Source: an uncultured Roseicyclus sp.
GTDB taxonomy: Bacteria; Pseudomonadota; Alphaproteobacteria; Rhodobacterales; Rhodobacteraceae
DNA length: 64,000 nt
Direction: 5' to 3'
Assembly: GCA_947489665.1 (NCBI GenBank)
Contig: CANLEH010000004.1
Location: 1-64,000, forward strand
A program made the position numbers and the translations under genes. This document shows positions 1-9,186 of this stretch, piece after piece. Each line of letters begins with the position of its first letter. The first letter of the stretch is position 1. Below the pieces are notes generated by a model that ran no database searches, had not been told where the DNA came from, and saw only the letters and a program-made list of their open reading frames with translations.

Positions 1-168
<168 letters not shown>

Positions 169-204
169 GGTCGAGTTTCCACAGGAAACTCTGGCCAGAA
201 AGTG

Positions 205-251
205 CCGGGTGGCAGGGGTTTTTGCCTCGGCAAAAGCTCCCGAGAACCCGG
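205..251 (+). other. Long imperfect hairpin in the tuf 3' untranslated region
   Basis: Directly after tuf the sequence can fold into one extended hairpin. CCGGGT (205-210) pairs with ACCCGG (246-251), GGGG pairs inside with CTCCC, and TTTTGC-CTCG-GCAAAA forms the tip. No poly-T follows it; a separate terminator lies 25 nt downstream. It may stabilise the 3' end or be a processing site. Function is inferred only from the dyad. Confidence 0.45.
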
Positions 252-275
252 TGCCGACGACGGTTCAGAATAAAG

Positions 276-306
276 AAAGGCCCCGCCCCACCGGCGGGGC
301 CTTTTG
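276..306 (+). terminator. Rho-independent terminator after tuf
   Basis: AAAGGCCCCGCC and GGCGGGGCCTTTT form a 12-bp stem around a five-base loop, followed by a short T tract. It ends the tuf transcript, so rpsJ needs another promoter. Confidence 0.9.
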
Positions 307-444
307 CTTGAGAGGCCTTGCGTGCTCAAGGTTGAGCAGAGGGGTTAAGCCCCTGTCCCCAAACGAAAAGCTAAAATCCGTTAACCTTCCGCTAACCATG
401 ATCCGAGGCGAAATGGCGAAATGCACTCGCCCCACAGATACAAT

Positions 445-945
445 TTAGCGGTTTAGCAAATGGATCACGCCGGGCACCGCCGCGAGACCGATTGTCCAAG
501 CGTCAAAGGCGAACATTGGCCAACGGTCAAAAATTGTCTCTTTGCGCGACTTCTCTTGCCAGCGCCCGGGCCAGTCCATGTGTTTCTCAACTAATCGGCG
601 GACTCGCAGTCCGGCCCAAAAAAATGTGGCGACAAAGAATAAGATGAAGATTGTGGCGACCGTGGCGCCCAATCCTGTCAGTGCCATCGCGATAAAAAAC
701 GGAGTGAAGTGCTCAGTCGCTCTGTGACCGCCGATGTTGTAACGGTAGAATGGGGAGAAGCCCGATGCCACCTGGAGTGTAAGGATAAAGTAAATGGGCC
801 CGGAGATGATAAGCGCCGACATAAGAACAGGTTTGGCCGAAACGAAAACAGTGTCTACTGGTTCGCCGATATTTCTTTGTCCAAGACGTTCACCGCCATC
901 GACGGGCCGTCCGGCGGCCTGTCGATTTGCTGAAGCTGGGTGCAC
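445..945 (-). CDS. Hypothetical integral membrane protein
   Basis: A minus-strand gene of up to 166 residues between tuf and rpsJ. It has three clear hydrophobic stretches, around residues 39-61 ([18 protein letters not shown]), 82-110 ([19 protein letters not shown]) and the C-terminal 20 residues ([19 protein letters not shown]), joined by a basic loop. No family was recognised. The start is uncertain: the GTG at 945 gives a 41-residue N-terminus with a poor hydrophobic profile and no clear ribosome site, and the ATG at 822 (MSALIISG) is an alternative. Opposite orientation to the ribosomal genes marks it as an insertion in the normally tight tuf-rpsJ junction. Confidence 0.55.
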   Translation of the reverse strand: MHPASANRQAAGRPVDGGERLGQRNIGEPVDTVFVSAKPVLMSALIISGPIYFILTLQVASGFSPFYRYNIGGHRATEHFTPFFIAMALTGLGATVATIFILFFVATFFWAGLRVRRLVEKHMDWPGRWQEKSRKETIFDRWPMFAFDAWTIGLAAVPGVIHLLNR

Positions 946-1076
946 CGATTATTTTGTGCGATGACTTGGCTGCCATAAAGCGCAGCAGAAATGCCGTTGG
1001 ATCGACAGTCCCCGGCCCGTCGATGACGCGGCTTCGAGACCTGACGATGTCATGGTGCAATTCAGCTCGAATCTAC

Positions 1077-1105
1077 TTGCCAGTGCTTTCGCTGTCCCCT
1101 ATACG
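1077..1105 (+). promoter_or_regulatory. Predicted sigma70 promoter of the rpsJ module
   Basis: TTGCCA (1077-1082), a 17-nt spacer and TATACG (1100-1105) lie 121 nt before the rpsJ start. The same -35 and -10 hexamers with the same spacing occur before rpmC, and nearly so before rplO. The recurrence makes chance unlikely. The -35 lies within the plus-strand gap between the minus-strand membrane gene and rpsJ. Confidence 0.75.
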
Positions 1106-1226
1106 CCGCTCATCCAACGGGGTGCGCCATTGCGTGCCCCCATTTCGTTGGATCAAATCCGCGACGAGGGGTGCCGATGAGCGGCATTCGTCCAATCCGG
1201 TGAAACCCCGAAAGAAGGGGACAAGC

Positions 1227-1541
1227 ATGGCAGTTGCCAGCCAGAATATCCGTATCCGCCTCAAGGCGTTTGATTATCGGGTTCTCGACGCTTCCACGCA
1301 GGAAATCGTAAACACGGCCAAGCGCACCGGCGCGACGGTTCGTGGTCCGATCCCGCTGCCGAACAAGATCGAGAAGTTCACGGTTCTCCGTGGCCCGCAC
1401 GTCGACAAGAAATCCCGCGACCAGTGGGAAATCCGGACGCACAAGCGTCTGCTCGACATCGTTGACCCGACCCCGCAGACCGTGGACGCGCTGATGAAGC
1501 TCGACCTCGCCGCGGGCGTTGACGTTCAGATTTCGGTCTAA
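1227..1541 (+). CDS. rpsJ: 30S ribosomal protein S10
   Basis: 104 residues, with the S10 signatures [22 protein letters not shown] and [17 protein letters not shown]10 sits in the 30S head and also acts in NusB-dependent antitermination. A longer upstream frame exists, but the family starts at this ATG, which is preceded by an AAGGGG ribosome site. First gene of the S10 module; rplC follows 15 nt later. Confidence 0.98.
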   Translation: MAVASQNIRIRLKAFDYRVLDASTQEIVNTAKRTGATVRGPIPLPNKIEKFTVLRGPHVDKKSRDQWEIRTHKRLLDIVDPTPQTVDALMKLDLAAGVDVQISV

Positions 1542-1556
1542 GGAGGGTTACAGATT

Positions 1557-2429
1557 ATGTTGCGCTCTGGTGTGATCGCGAAAAAGGTCGGGATGACCCG
1601 CCTTTTCATGGAAGACGGCAAGCAGATCCCTGTGACCGTTCTTCAATTAGATAAACTTCAGGTGGTCGCGAAGAAGACCTCCGACAGCGACGGCTATTCG
1701 GCTGTTCAGCTTGGTGCCGGTACGGCAAAGGCCAAGCGGACGTCGGCGCCGATGCGCGGCCACTTCGCCAAGGCGAATGTGGAGCCCAAGCGCAAGCTGG
1801 TGGAATTCCGCGTTGATGCGGAGAACCTGCTGGATGTGGGCGAGGAAATCATCGCCGACCACTATTTCGAGGGTCAGTTCGTCGATGTGACGGGCACCTC
1901 GATCGGTAAGGGTTTTGCCGGTGCCATGAAGCGGCACAACTTCGGCGGCCTGCGCGCGACGCACGGTGTGTCGATTTCGCACCGTTCGCACGGTTCGACC
2001 GGTCAGTGTCAGGACCCGGGTCGCGTCTTCAAAGGCAAGAAGATGGCCGGTCACATGGGTGCTGCCCGTGTCACCACGCAGAACTTGCAGGTTGTGAAGA
2101 CCGACAGCGACCGTGGCCTGATCATGATCAAGGGCGCTGTTCCGGGTTCCAAGGGCGGCTGGGTGACGGTCAAGGATGCGGTGAAGAAGCCGTTCCCTGA
2201 GAACGCCATTCTGCCTGCTGCTCTGGCCTCTGCTGCTGCTGAAGCTGCGAAAGCGGCTGAAGAAGCGGCTGCTGCCGCTGCTGCGGAAGCTGAAGCGGAA
2301 GCGGCACGTCTGGCGGAAGAGCAGGCGGCTGCGGAAGCAGAAGCGCTGGCTCAGGCCGAAGCTGAAATCGCGGCTGAAGGCGACGCTGCCCCCGAGGGTG
2401 ACGATGCCGAGAAGAAGGACGGTGAATGA
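1557..2429 (+). CDS. rplC: 50S ribosomal protein L3 with Ala/Glu-rich C-terminal extension
   Basis: 290 residues; residues 1-220 form the L3 core ([17 protein letters not shown], then [16 protein letters not shown] with the Gln region that PrmB methylates in other bacteria). Residues 221-290 are almost wholly Ala, Glu and a few Gln, Asp and Lys, a predicted long helix or disordered tail absent from E. coli L3 (about 209 residues). L3 is an early 23S rRNA binding protein near the peptidyl transferase centre. AAGGAGGG precedes the ATG. The stop overlaps the start of rplD. Confidence 0.97.
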   Translation: MLRSGVIAKKVGMTRLFMEDGKQIPVTVLQLDKLQVVAKKTSDSDGYSAVQLGAGTAKAKRTSAPMRGHFAKANVEPKRKLVEFRVDAENLLDVGEEIIADHYFEGQFVDVTGTSIGKGFAGAMKRHNFGGLRATHGVSISHRSHGSTGQCQDPGRVFKGKKMAGHMGAARVTTQNLQVVKTDSDRGLIMIKGAVPGSKGGWVTVKDAVKKPFPENAILPAALASAAAEAAKAAEEAAAAAAAEAEAEAARLAEEQAAAEAEALAQAEAEIAAEGDAAPEGDDAEKKDGE

Positions 2430-3049
2430 TGAAAGTCGACGTTATCAAACTGGACGGTAAGAAAGCCGGTTCGGTCGACCTGGACGAGGCCCTGTTCGGG
2501 CTGGAGCCACGCGCCGACATCCTGCATCGCGTCGTCCGCTGGCAGCGCAACAATGCGCAAGCCGGCACGCACAAGGTGAAGACCCGCTCGGAGACGAGCT
2601 ATTCCACCAAGAAGATCTATCGCCAGAAGGGCACCGGTGGCGCACGCCATGGTGACCGCAACGCGCCGATCTTCCGCAAAGGTGGTATCTACAAGGGTCC
2701 GACCCCGCGCAGCCACGGCCATGATCTGCCGAAGAAGTTCCGCAAGCTGGGTCTGCGCCATGCGCTTTCCGCGAAGGCTGCGGAAGGTCGTCTGGTCGTG
2801 ATCGACAGCATCGCATTGAAGGACGCAAAGACCTCTGCCCTTGCCAAACAGGTCAAGGAAATGGGTTGGAAGCGTGCGCTTATCATTGACGGTGCTGACG
2901 TGGACGCCAACTTCGCCCAGGCCGCGCGCAACATCGAGGGTCTCGATGTGCTGCCGACCATGGGTGCAAACGTCTATGACATCCTGAAGCGTGACACGCT
3001 GGTGATCACGAAGGCGGGTGTCGAAGCATTGGAGGCTCGCCTGAAATGA
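2429..3049 (+). CDS. rplD: 50S ribosomal protein L4
   Basis: 206 residues starting [10 protein letters not shown], with the L4 loop signature [14 protein letters not shown] and [14 protein letters not shown]4 lines the peptide exit tunnel; in enterobacteria it also represses its own operon. Two adjacent ATG codons exist (2426 and 2429). The second matches the family N-terminus and is used here; the first would add one Met. It overlaps rplC at its start and rplW at its end (ATGA), which implies translational coupling. Confidence 0.97.
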   Translation: MKVDVIKLDGKKAGSVDLDEALFGLEPRADILHRVVRWQRNNAQAGTHKVKTRSETSYSTKKIYRQKGTGGARHGDRNAPIFRKGGIYKGPTPRSHGHDLPKKFRKLGLRHALSAKAAEGRLVVIDSIALKDAKTSALAKQVKEMGWKRALIIDGADVDANFAQAARNIEGLDVLPTMGANVYDILKRDTLVITKAGVEALEARLK

Positions 3050-3342
3050 GTGCAGACGCCAAGCATTACGATGTGATCCGCAAGCCGCTGATCACCGAGA
3101 AAACCACGATGGCTTCCGAGAATGGGGCCGTGGTGTTCGAGGTGGCCATCGACGCGAACAAGCCCATGATCAAGGAAGCCGTTGAGGCCGTCTTTGGTGT
3201 GAAGGTGAAGGCCGTGAACACGACCATCACAAAGGGCAAGGTCAAGCGCTTCCGTGGCCAGCTCGGCACGCGGAAAGACGTCAAGAAGGCCTATGTGACG
3301 CTGGAAGAAGGCAACACGATCGACGTATCGACCGGCCTTTGA
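3046..3342 (+). CDS. rplW: 50S ribosomal protein L23
   Basis: 98 residues with the L23 pattern [14 protein letters not shown], then [14 protein letters not shown] and [14 protein letters not shown]23 forms the rim of the exit tunnel and docks SRP and trigger factor. It starts inside the rplD stop (ATGA). It is the last gene of this module: a strong terminator follows and rplB is displaced by 4.3 kb. Confidence 0.98.
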   Translation: MSADAKHYDVIRKPLITEKTTMASENGAVVFEVAIDANKPMIKEAVEAVFGVKVKAVNTTITKGKVKRFRGQLGTRKDVKKAYVTLEEGNTIDVSTGL

Positions 3343-3365
3343 TCCTTGTGATCCACTGAATTCGG

Positions 3366-3400
3366 AAAACCCCGTCGCGTCTGCGGCGGGGTTTTTTCTT
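3366..3400 (+). terminator. Rho-independent terminator after rplW
   Basis: AACCCCGTCGC and GCGGCGGGGTT form the stem with loop GTCT, followed by a T-rich run. It separates rpsJ-rplW from the displaced rplB module. Confidence 0.93.
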
Positions 3401-3427
3401 TGAGCGAGCCCGGTGATCAAGGTCGGG

Positions 3428-4363
3428 TTAGCCCATCAATTGCCCCGCTTCTGGCACCCATTGGAATTCTGCATCACCGGTCTCCGGCGCGACATATCCC
3501 ACGGCGGGGAAGGGCATGTGGTAGCCCACGGCGGGCACGCGGTCTGCCGCGATCATGCCGAGGATATTTCGGCGGGCGGCGGCGGCGGCCTCTTTATCGG
3601 CATCGAAGCGCACCTCCCAATCGGGGCGTGCGAGCGACCAGACCGGGTGGTTGGCGAGATCGGCGAAAATGACGAGGCCTTCGCCCTCGCTTTCCAAGCG
3701 AAAGACCATGTGGCCAGGCGTATGTCCAAAGGCTGCGAGGCCGGTGACACCGGTGACAACATCGGCACCGTTGCCGATGAATGTCATTTGATCCGCCAGG
3801 GGGCGGACATTGGCCTCAAAACCGTCATTCTCAGCGCTGGCCCAATAATCGAACTCCGCCTCGCCCGTCACATAACGGGCATTGGCGAAAGTCGGCGCGC
3901 CTTCACGCATCAATCCGCCGATATGGTCGCCGTGCATGTGGGTGAGGACCAAGACATCGACTTGATCCGGTGTATACCCTGCGGAGGCGAGCGCCCCCGT
4001 GGTAGCCGCGGCGTTCAGACCGGCGTCGAAGAGGATCAGTTCAGATCCGGTGTTCACAAGCGTGGGCGTGAAGAAAAAGCGCATCGTGTCGGTGGGCAGG
4101 AAGTTCTGTTCGGACACGGCATCGAAGGTCTCTGCCGGGACGTTCATGCCGAAGATGCTTTGGGCATCTTCCCGGGCTGCGGTGCCGGCAAGGATTGTTG
4201 TGACCTCGAACTCGCCGACCATGAAGCGGCGATGCTGCGCGAAACTATCCCCGAGCATCGGGGCTTCAGCACGAGAAGCGCCTGCGGCGAGGCCAGCGAG
4301 GGGCGCGGCGGCGGCAGTGGCCATCAGGGCACGACGGGACAGGTAGGGGGTGGGCAGAGACAT
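3428..4363 (-). CDS. Exported metallo-beta-lactamase-fold hydrolase
   Basis: 311 residues. The N-terminus (SRRALMATAAAAPLAGLAAG, then SRAEA) looks like a twin-arginine-type signal peptide. The metal-binding motif HMHGDH is at 142-147; further likely ligands are H218 (HTPGH), D235 and H282. The overall layout resembles methyl parathion hydrolase, lactonase and glyoxalase II relatives, so hydrolysis of an ester, lactone or thioester in the periplasm is likely, but the substrate is unknown. It stands alone on the minus strand in the rplW-rplB insertion. A lactonase role is possible given the LuxI in this window, but nothing links the two directly. Confidence 0.85.
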   Translation of the reverse strand: MSLPTPYLSRRALMATAAAAPLAGLAAGASRAEAPMLGDSFAQHRRFMVGEFEVTTILAGTAAREDAQSIFGMNVPAETFDAVSEQNFLPTDTMRFFFTPTLVNTGSELILFDAGLNAAATTGALASAGYTPDQVDVLVLTHMHGDHIGGLMREGAPTFANARYVTGEAEFDYWASAENDGFEANVRPLADQMTFIGNGADVVTGVTGLAAFGHTPGHMVFRLESEGEGLVIFADLANHPVWSLARPDWEVRFDADKEAAAAARRNILGMIAADRVPAVGYHMPFPAVGYVAPETGDAEFQWVPEAGQLMG

Positions 4364-4563
4364 GGGACGGGCTCCGGTGATTGCGTTTCACCTGAAGGGT
4401 AGGAGGGAGGTGGTCGAAAGACCCATCACGGTTTCGTGAAGCTCCGCGACAGGCAATGCTGTGGCGCGCCTGCCCCATTAAGGCGCTGTCCTGACCGTTG
4501 TGTGGAACTGGCCCTTTCGCCCGGGGGCCGGTGTGGGGTTAAGTGGGGACAAGGGAGGCACGA

Positions 4564-6447
4564 TTGGACGCACTTGGACTGACGCTTGAAATGACAGTGG
4601 TCTTAGGGCTGCTGGCATTGACGGTCACGTTGTTCGTGACCGAGGTCGTGCGCATTGATCTGGCCGCGATTTCCGTGCTTGTGCTGCTGGGTTTGGTAAG
4701 CCAATTGCCCGGGCTGGGAAACATCGCGGACACGAGCGAGCTGTTCTCGGGGCTGGCCTCGAACGCGGTTGTGTCGATCATTGCGGTGATGATCATTGGC
4801 GCGGGCCTCGACAAGACCGGGATCATGTCGAAGGTGGCCGCCTTTATCCTGAAACATGGCGGGCGGACCGAAGCGCGGATTGTGCCGATCATCTCCGGCA
4901 CTGTGGGTGTGATTTCTTCTTTCATGCAGAATGTGGGTGCTGCGGCGTTGTTTCTGCCCGTGGTCAGCCGGATCAGCGTGCGGACGGAATTGCCGTTGAG
5001 CCGGTTGCTGATGCCGATGGGCTTTTGCGCCATCCTGGGCGGCACGATGACAATGGTGGGGTCTTCCCCGCTGATCCTGCTGAACGACCTGATCGCGAAT
5101 GCCAATGACAGCTTGCCCGCAGATCAGCAGATGGAGCCGTTTGGCCTGTTCGACGTTACGCCTATTGGCATCGCACTGATCCTGACGGGGATCCTGTATT
5201 TCGTGCTTTTGGGGCGTTGGGTTCTTCCCGGGCAACCAGATGCAGAGGACGCGACCAGCGGCCAATCGCTGCGGGAATATCTGCAGAAGATCTACGGACT
5301 GCACGCCGATATTTTCGAGGTGAGCATCCCGGTCGGCCATCCGTGCGAGGGGATGACGTTCGACGATCTGATGCAGGAGTATCACGTCTACATCATCGGC
5401 AGTGCCTATCGCGGGCAGCGTTGGTTTGCGCCGACGATCGATACGCCGATCACCACGCCTTGCCGCCTGGCGGTTCTGGGCCGGGGGCGGGATGTGAACA
5501 CGATGGTCCTCGATCGGGGCCTGACCATGCATTCGTCGCTGGATGTGTTCGCCGAGGATTATGCACCGACGAAATCGGGTGTGGCCGAGGTGGTTATCCC
5601 GCCGGGCTCATCGCTGATCGGGAAATGCGCGCATGATGTGATCTTCCGCAAGACCTACGGCGCAAGCATGCTGGCGATCCATCGCGACGAAGACACGCTC
5701 AGTTATGTCGAGACGGAGGATCACGCGCCCACGGCGATTGCCAACGTGCCCTTCAAGGCGGGTGATACGCTGGTGATCCATTCGACTTGGGAAGCGTTGA
5801 CGCGCCTGACCAAGGATCGCGATTTCGTGGTCGTGACCACCGACTTCCCGCAAGAGGAACTGCGCCCGACCAAGGTGGGATGGGCGCTGACCTTCTTCGC
5901 AGTGGCGCTTGTTATGATCCTGTTCACTGACATCTTGCTGTCTCTGTGTCTGCTGACCGGGGCTGTTGGGATGATCATCATGCGGGTGCTGTCGATTGAT
6001 GAGGCTTATCGCGCGGTCAGTTGGAGCACGGTGTTTTTGTTGGCGAGCCTGATCCCGCTGGGGCTGGCGGTGCAGAGCACGGGCACGGCGGAGTGGATTG
6101 CGGATCGCATCCTGATGCTGCTGGATGGCTGGCCGATCTGGGCCTTGCAGGCGGGCGTCGCGGTGCTGGCCACGATCTTCACGCTGATCATGTCGAACGT
6201 GGGGGCCACGGTTCTGCTGGTGCCACTGGCGGTGTCGATTGCGGTGGCGGCGGGCGGCAACCCGGCGATCTTCGCGCTGACCGTGGCGATTTCAACGTCG
6301 AACAGCTTCCTGATCCCGACCCATCAGGTGAACGCGCTGATCATGGGGCCGGCGGGGTACAAGGTGACGGACTTCATGAAGTCCGGCGGGATCATGACGG
6401 TGCTGTTTTTGGTGGTGTCGTTGGGGGTGATGGGGCTGTTGTTTTGA
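4564..6447 (+). CDS. SLC13-type permease with two central RCK_C (TrkA-C) domains
   Basis: About 627 residues. Transmembrane block 1 covers roughly the first 210 residues, two soluble TrkA-C/RCK_C-like modules follow (about 240-415, including VAEVVIPPGSSLIGK), and a second transmembrane block follows to the end. Motifs such as GFCAILGGTMTMVGSSPL and NVGATVLLVPLA fit the divalent anion:Na+ symporter (SLC13/CitMHS) superfamily. Substrates may be sulfate, dicarboxylate or similar; this is inference. I chose the TTG at 4564 because GGGAGG (4553-4558) lies 5 nt before it; a GTG at 4543 would lack a site and add seven residues. It is the largest gene of the rplW-rplB insertion. Confidence 0.85.
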   Translation: MDALGLTLEMTVVLGLLALTVTLFVTEVVRIDLAAISVLVLLGLVSQLPGLGNIADTSELFSGLASNAVVSIIAVMIIGAGLDKTGIMSKVAAFILKHGGRTEARIVPIISGTVGVISSFMQNVGAAALFLPVVSRISVRTELPLSRLLMPMGFCAILGGTMTMVGSSPLILLNDLIANANDSLPADQQMEPFGLFDVTPIGIALILTGILYFVLLGRWVLPGQPDAEDATSGQSLREYLQKIYGLHADIFEVSIPVGHPCEGMTFDDLMQEYHVYIIGSAYRGQRWFAPTIDTPITTPCRLAVLGRGRDVNTMVLDRGLTMHSSLDVFAEDYAPTKSGVAEVVIPPGSSLIGKCAHDVIFRKTYGASMLAIHRDEDTLSYVETEDHAPTAIANVPFKAGDTLVIHSTWEALTRLTKDRDFVVVTTDFPQEELRPTKVGWALTFFAVALVMILFTDILLSLCLLTGAVGMIIMRVLSIDEAYRAVSWSTVFLLASLIPLGLAVQSTGTAEWIADRILMLLDGWPIWALQAGVAVLATIFTLIMSNVGATVLLVPLAVSIAVAAGGNPAIFALTVAISTSNSFLIPTHQVNALIMGPAGYKVTDFMKSGGIMTVLFLVVSLGVMGLLF

Positions 6448-6484
6448 GTGGAGGTGGTCTTCGGTGTCGGCCCCTTACAATGGC

Positions 6485-6889
6485 TCAGTCCATAGGTGGC
6501 CAATTTGGCTTTGGCCCGAAGCGGTTTGATCCGTCTGTGCCTGCGGAGACATAGAAAAACAGCAGCACCAAGGCCCCAACCACGGGCACAAATCCAATCA
6601 AGATCCACCAACCGGAACGATCGGTGTCGTGCAGCCTGCGCACGCCGACCGCGATGTTGGGCAGGAGCACTGCAAGACTGACAAGCCACGACAGCGGCTG
6701 GCCAGAATTCGCATCGCCAAAATCGAAGCCGAGCAAGGGTGTGATTGCAAAGGCATCGACTATTTGTGTGCCAATAAGTACGATGATCAGGGCCAGAACC
6801 CACCACCACAATTCGGACCGCGAAGCGCGCCCTGAAAAGGTGGCATATTGGGTAAGGACACTGCGGACTGCGGATGTTAAGTTTTCCAA
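6485..6889 (-). CDS. DUF805 family membrane protein
   Basis: 134 residues. The DUF805 pattern is clear: YATFSGRASRSELWWW near the N-terminus, then GVRRLHDTDRSGWW and the C-terminal GSNRFGP. Four hydrophobic segments are expected. Function of the family is unknown. A longer frame reaches 7081, but the TTG at 6889 has AGAGG 6 nt upstream and gives the usual family N-terminus, so it is preferred. It converges with the SLC13 gene. Confidence 0.85.
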   Translation of the reverse strand: MENLTSAVRSVLTQYATFSGRASRSELWWWVLALIIVLIGTQIVDAFAITPLLGFDFGDANSGQPLSWLVSLAVLLPNIAVGVRRLHDTDRSGWWILIGFVPVVGALVLLFFYVSAGTDGSNRFGPKPNWPPMD

Positions 6890-7122
6890 TGGAGCCTCTT
6901 TTCTTCGGTTGGCTTCTCGACGGCTAGGCGTTGTGTCGCTGCGATGGCGCCAAAGCCAAAATTGAGGGGAACTATTTGCCCAAATTCCGAGGTTGGATTT
7001 AGTTGGTTCCCTTGTCAGCTCAATAATCGCATCATTCAGATAGTCAATCAGCTGAGCTTGCCTTGTGAGCTTGAAGGGCAAAGACAGCTAAGCATGGGCG
7101 AATTCTGAACTGGAGAGGTGAA

Positions 7123-7419
7123 ATGTCCAAATCAAGAATTCTTCTGGGGCTTTGTTTTGTTGCAGTCGCGACTTCAGCCCAAGCGTTCGACCGGCAGACG
7201 GTATCTGCCCTCAATGCGTGCCATGATTATCTGTGGACCGTTCCGGCGTTTGACGGGCTGCCAAATGCGGCGATTTCGGTTTACCCAGGGTCAGTTGACG
7301 GGGACACTATTGTGGTCAACTGGAATGTGTCTTGGGACCAACCCACGATCCGCGCTGCCGGGAATTGCACTGTGATCGGAGGAGAGGTTCAGGGATACGA
7401 GGATTACACGGGAGGTTGA
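7123..7419 (+). CDS. Small secreted protein of unknown function
   Basis: 98 residues with a signal peptide (LLGLCFVAVATSAQA, cleavage likely after residue 21), leaving a mature protein of about 77 residues with two Cys (ACHDY and GNCTV) that could form a disulfide. GGAGAGG precedes the ATG. No family recognised; probably periplasmic. It lies alone between DUF805 and the rplB leader. Confidence 0.65.
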   Translation: MSKSRILLGLCFVAVATSAQAFDRQTVSALNACHDYLWTVPAFDGLPNAAISVYPGSVDGDTIVVNWNVSWDQPTIRAAGNCTVIGGEVQGYEDYTGG

Positions 7420-7512
7420 TAAATCGGCGGTGTCGGTCACCCGCTCCCATGGCCTTACAAGGTCGGACGGGCGCTGGCCCAAACCAGCGGTCGCGAAAGG
7501 GCCGGTCAGCCC

Positions 7513-7541
7513 TTGACCCCCACCCTTCAACCCCCTAACAG
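7513..7541 (+). promoter_or_regulatory. Possible promoter upstream of rplB
   Basis: TTGACC (7513-7518), 17 nt and TAACAG (7536-7541). The -35 is good and the spacing equals the other ribosomal promoters here, but the -10 is weak. A hairpin with a T run lies just downstream. An alternative -10 (TATAAC, 7622-7627) has no matching -35. Confidence 0.35.
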
Positions 7542-7554
7542 ACCGCATCGGCAT

Positions 7555-7585
7555 AGCCCCGGATTCGTCCGGGGCTGTGTTTTTG
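7555..7585 (+). terminator. Hairpin with T run before rplB (terminator or attenuator)
   Basis: AGCCCCGGA and TCCGGGGCT form a 9-bp stem with loop TTCG, followed by GTGTTTTTGG. It lies 93 nt before the rplB start. It could end transcription of the cargo genes, or, if the 7513 promoter is real, act as a leader attenuator for rplB. Confidence 0.65.
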
Positions 7586-7677
7586 GTTGTATGGCCATCT
7601 CTACGGGCACCTACGGGGGCCTATAACATCAGGGTCCGCCTAGCGCGGATCCACCAAGCAAACGGAAGACAGTTAAC

Positions 7678-8520
7678 ATGGCACTCAAGTCGTATAAGCC
7701 GACGACGCCGGGCCAGCGTGGGCTGGTACTGATCGACCGTTCGGAGCTGTGGAAAGGACGTCCGGTCAAATCTCTCACCGAGGGTTTGACCAAGAAGGGC
7801 GGCCGGAACAACACCGGACGGATCACGGCGCGTCGTCGTGGTGGTGGGGCAAAACGCCTTTACCGTATCGTAGATTTCAAGCGCACCAAGTTCGACGTTG
7901 AAGCAACTGTCGTTCGGATCGAATATGACCCGAACCGGACCGCCTTCATCGCACTGGTGCAATACAGTGATGGTGAGCAGGCCTATATCCTTGCTCCGCA
8001 GCGTCTGGCGATTGGCGACAAGGTGGTTTCCTCCGCCAAAGCCGACATCAAGCCGGGCAACGCGATGCCGTTCTCGGGCCTGCCGATTGGTACCATCGTG
8101 CACAACATCGAGCTGAAGCCCGGCAAGGGTGGCCAGATCGCACGCGCCGCGGGCACCTATGCCCAGTTTGTCGGTCGTGATGGTGGTTACGCTCAGATCC
8201 GCCTGTCCTCGGGTGAGCTTCGCCTCGTCCGTCAGGAATGCATGGCAACGGTTGGCGCGGTGTCGAACCCCGACAACTCGAACCAGAACCTCGGTAAGGC
8301 CGGTCGTGTGCGTCACATGGGTAAGCGCCCGAGCGTTCGCGGTGTTGCCATGAACCCGATCGATCACCCGCATGGTGGTGGTGAGGGTCGTACTTCGGGT
8401 GGCCGTACGCCGGTGACACCTTGGGGTAACGACACCAAGGGCAAGCGTACCCGCAACAAGAACAAGGCGTCGCAGAAGCTGATCATCCGCTCGCGTCACG
8501 CCAAGAAGAAAGGGCGCTAA
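7678..8520 (+). CDS. rplB: 50S ribosomal protein L2
   Basis: 280 residues, full length. Conserved blocks: [29 protein letters not shown], and near the C-terminus [17 protein letters not shown], which contains the His near the peptidyl transferase centre. L2 is needed for subunit association. First gene of the second module rplB-rpsS-rplV-rpsC-rplP, with 3-14 nt spacings or overlaps. Confidence 0.98.
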   Translation: MALKSYKPTTPGQRGLVLIDRSELWKGRPVKSLTEGLTKKGGRNNTGRITARRRGGGAKRLYRIVDFKRTKFDVEATVVRIEYDPNRTAFIALVQYSDGEQAYILAPQRLAIGDKVVSSAKADIKPGNAMPFSGLPIGTIVHNIELKPGKGGQIARAAGTYAQFVGRDGGYAQIRLSSGELRLVRQECMATVGAVSNPDNSNQNLGKAGRVRHMGKRPSVRGVAMNPIDHPHGGGEGRTSGGRTPVTPWGNDTKGKRTRNKNKASQKLIIRSRHAKKKGR

Positions 8521-8523
8521 GTC

Positions 8524-8802
8524 ATGAGCCGCTCCGTCTGGAAAGGGCCTTTTGTCGACTCTTACGTCCTCAAGAAGGCCGAAGCCGCGCGCGAAAGCGG
8601 GCGCAACGACGTGATCAAGATCTGGTCGCGCCGCTCCACCATCCTGCCCCAGTTCGTCGGTCTGACGTTCGGTGTGTACAACGGCCAGAAGCATGTGCCG
8701 GTGAACGTGACCGAAGACATGATTGGTCAGAAGTTCGGGGAATATTCGCCCACGCGCACCTATTACGGGCACGCGGCGGATAAGAAAGCCAAGAGGAAGT
8801 AA
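8524..8802 (+). CDS. rpsS: 30S ribosomal protein S19
   Basis: 92 residues, with SVWKGPFVD at the start and the family blocks [19 protein letters not shown] and [12 protein letters not shown]19 binds 16S rRNA in the 30S head with S13. It begins 3 nt after rplB, so it is clearly cotranscribed. Confidence 0.98.
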   Translation: MSRSVWKGPFVDSYVLKKAEAARESGRNDVIKIWSRRSTILPQFVGLTFGVYNGQKHVPVNVTEDMIGQKFGEYSPTRTYYGHAADKKAKRK

Positions 8803-8805
8803 GCC

Positions 8806-9186
8806 ATGGGCAAGGATAAAAATCCCCGCCGCGTGGCGGACAACGAGGCGCGCGCCAAGCTGCGGATGCTGAAGACCAGCCCGCAGAAGCTGAACCTCGT
8901 TGCCGGCCTCATTCGCGGCAAGAAGGTGGAGAAGGCGTTGACCGACCTCACTTTCTCGAAAAAGCGTATCGCGATCGACGTGAAGAAATGCCTTCAGTCG
9001 GCCATCGCCAATGCGGAAAACAACCACGGTCTGGATGTCGACGAGCTTGTCGTGTCCGAGGCCTATGTGGGCAAGAACCTTGTGATGAAGCGCGGTCGTC
9101 CGCGGGCGCGTGGCCGGTTTGGCCGCATTCACAAGCCGTTTGCAGAACTGACCATCACGGTCCGTCAGGTTGAGGAGACCGCCTAA
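8806..9186 (+). CDS. rplV: 50S ribosomal protein L22
   Basis: 126 residues with [20 protein letters not shown] and the C-terminal [14 protein letters not shown] of the tunnel-reaching hairpin where erythromycin-resistance changes occur in other species. The TAA stop shares one base with the rpsC start. Confidence 0.98.
   Translation: MGKDKNPRRVADNEARAKLRMLKTSPQKLNLVAGLIRGKKVEKALTDLTFSKKRIAIDVKKCLQSAIANAENNHGLDVDELVVSEAYVGKNLVMKRGRPRARGRFGRIHKPFAELTITVRQVEETA

Noticed and set aside
205-255. Cobalamin or other riboswitch after tuf
   Set aside because: No B12-box or other class-defining sequence; position is in a 3' UTR, not a leader.
3413-4402. 329-residue plus-strand frame over the metallo-hydrolase
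   Set aside because: Shadow of the minus-strand gene, which has clear catalytic motifs and a signal peptide.
7599-7627. Second rplB promoter using TATAAC at 7622-7627
   Set aside because: The expected -35 position (CTCTAC) has no match to TTGACA.
7621-9132. 503-residue minus-strand frame across rplB-rplV
   Set aside because: It is the mirror of highly conserved ribosomal genes; GC-rich codon bias keeps the antisense open. Residue composition (His- and Arg-rich) is unlike a protein.
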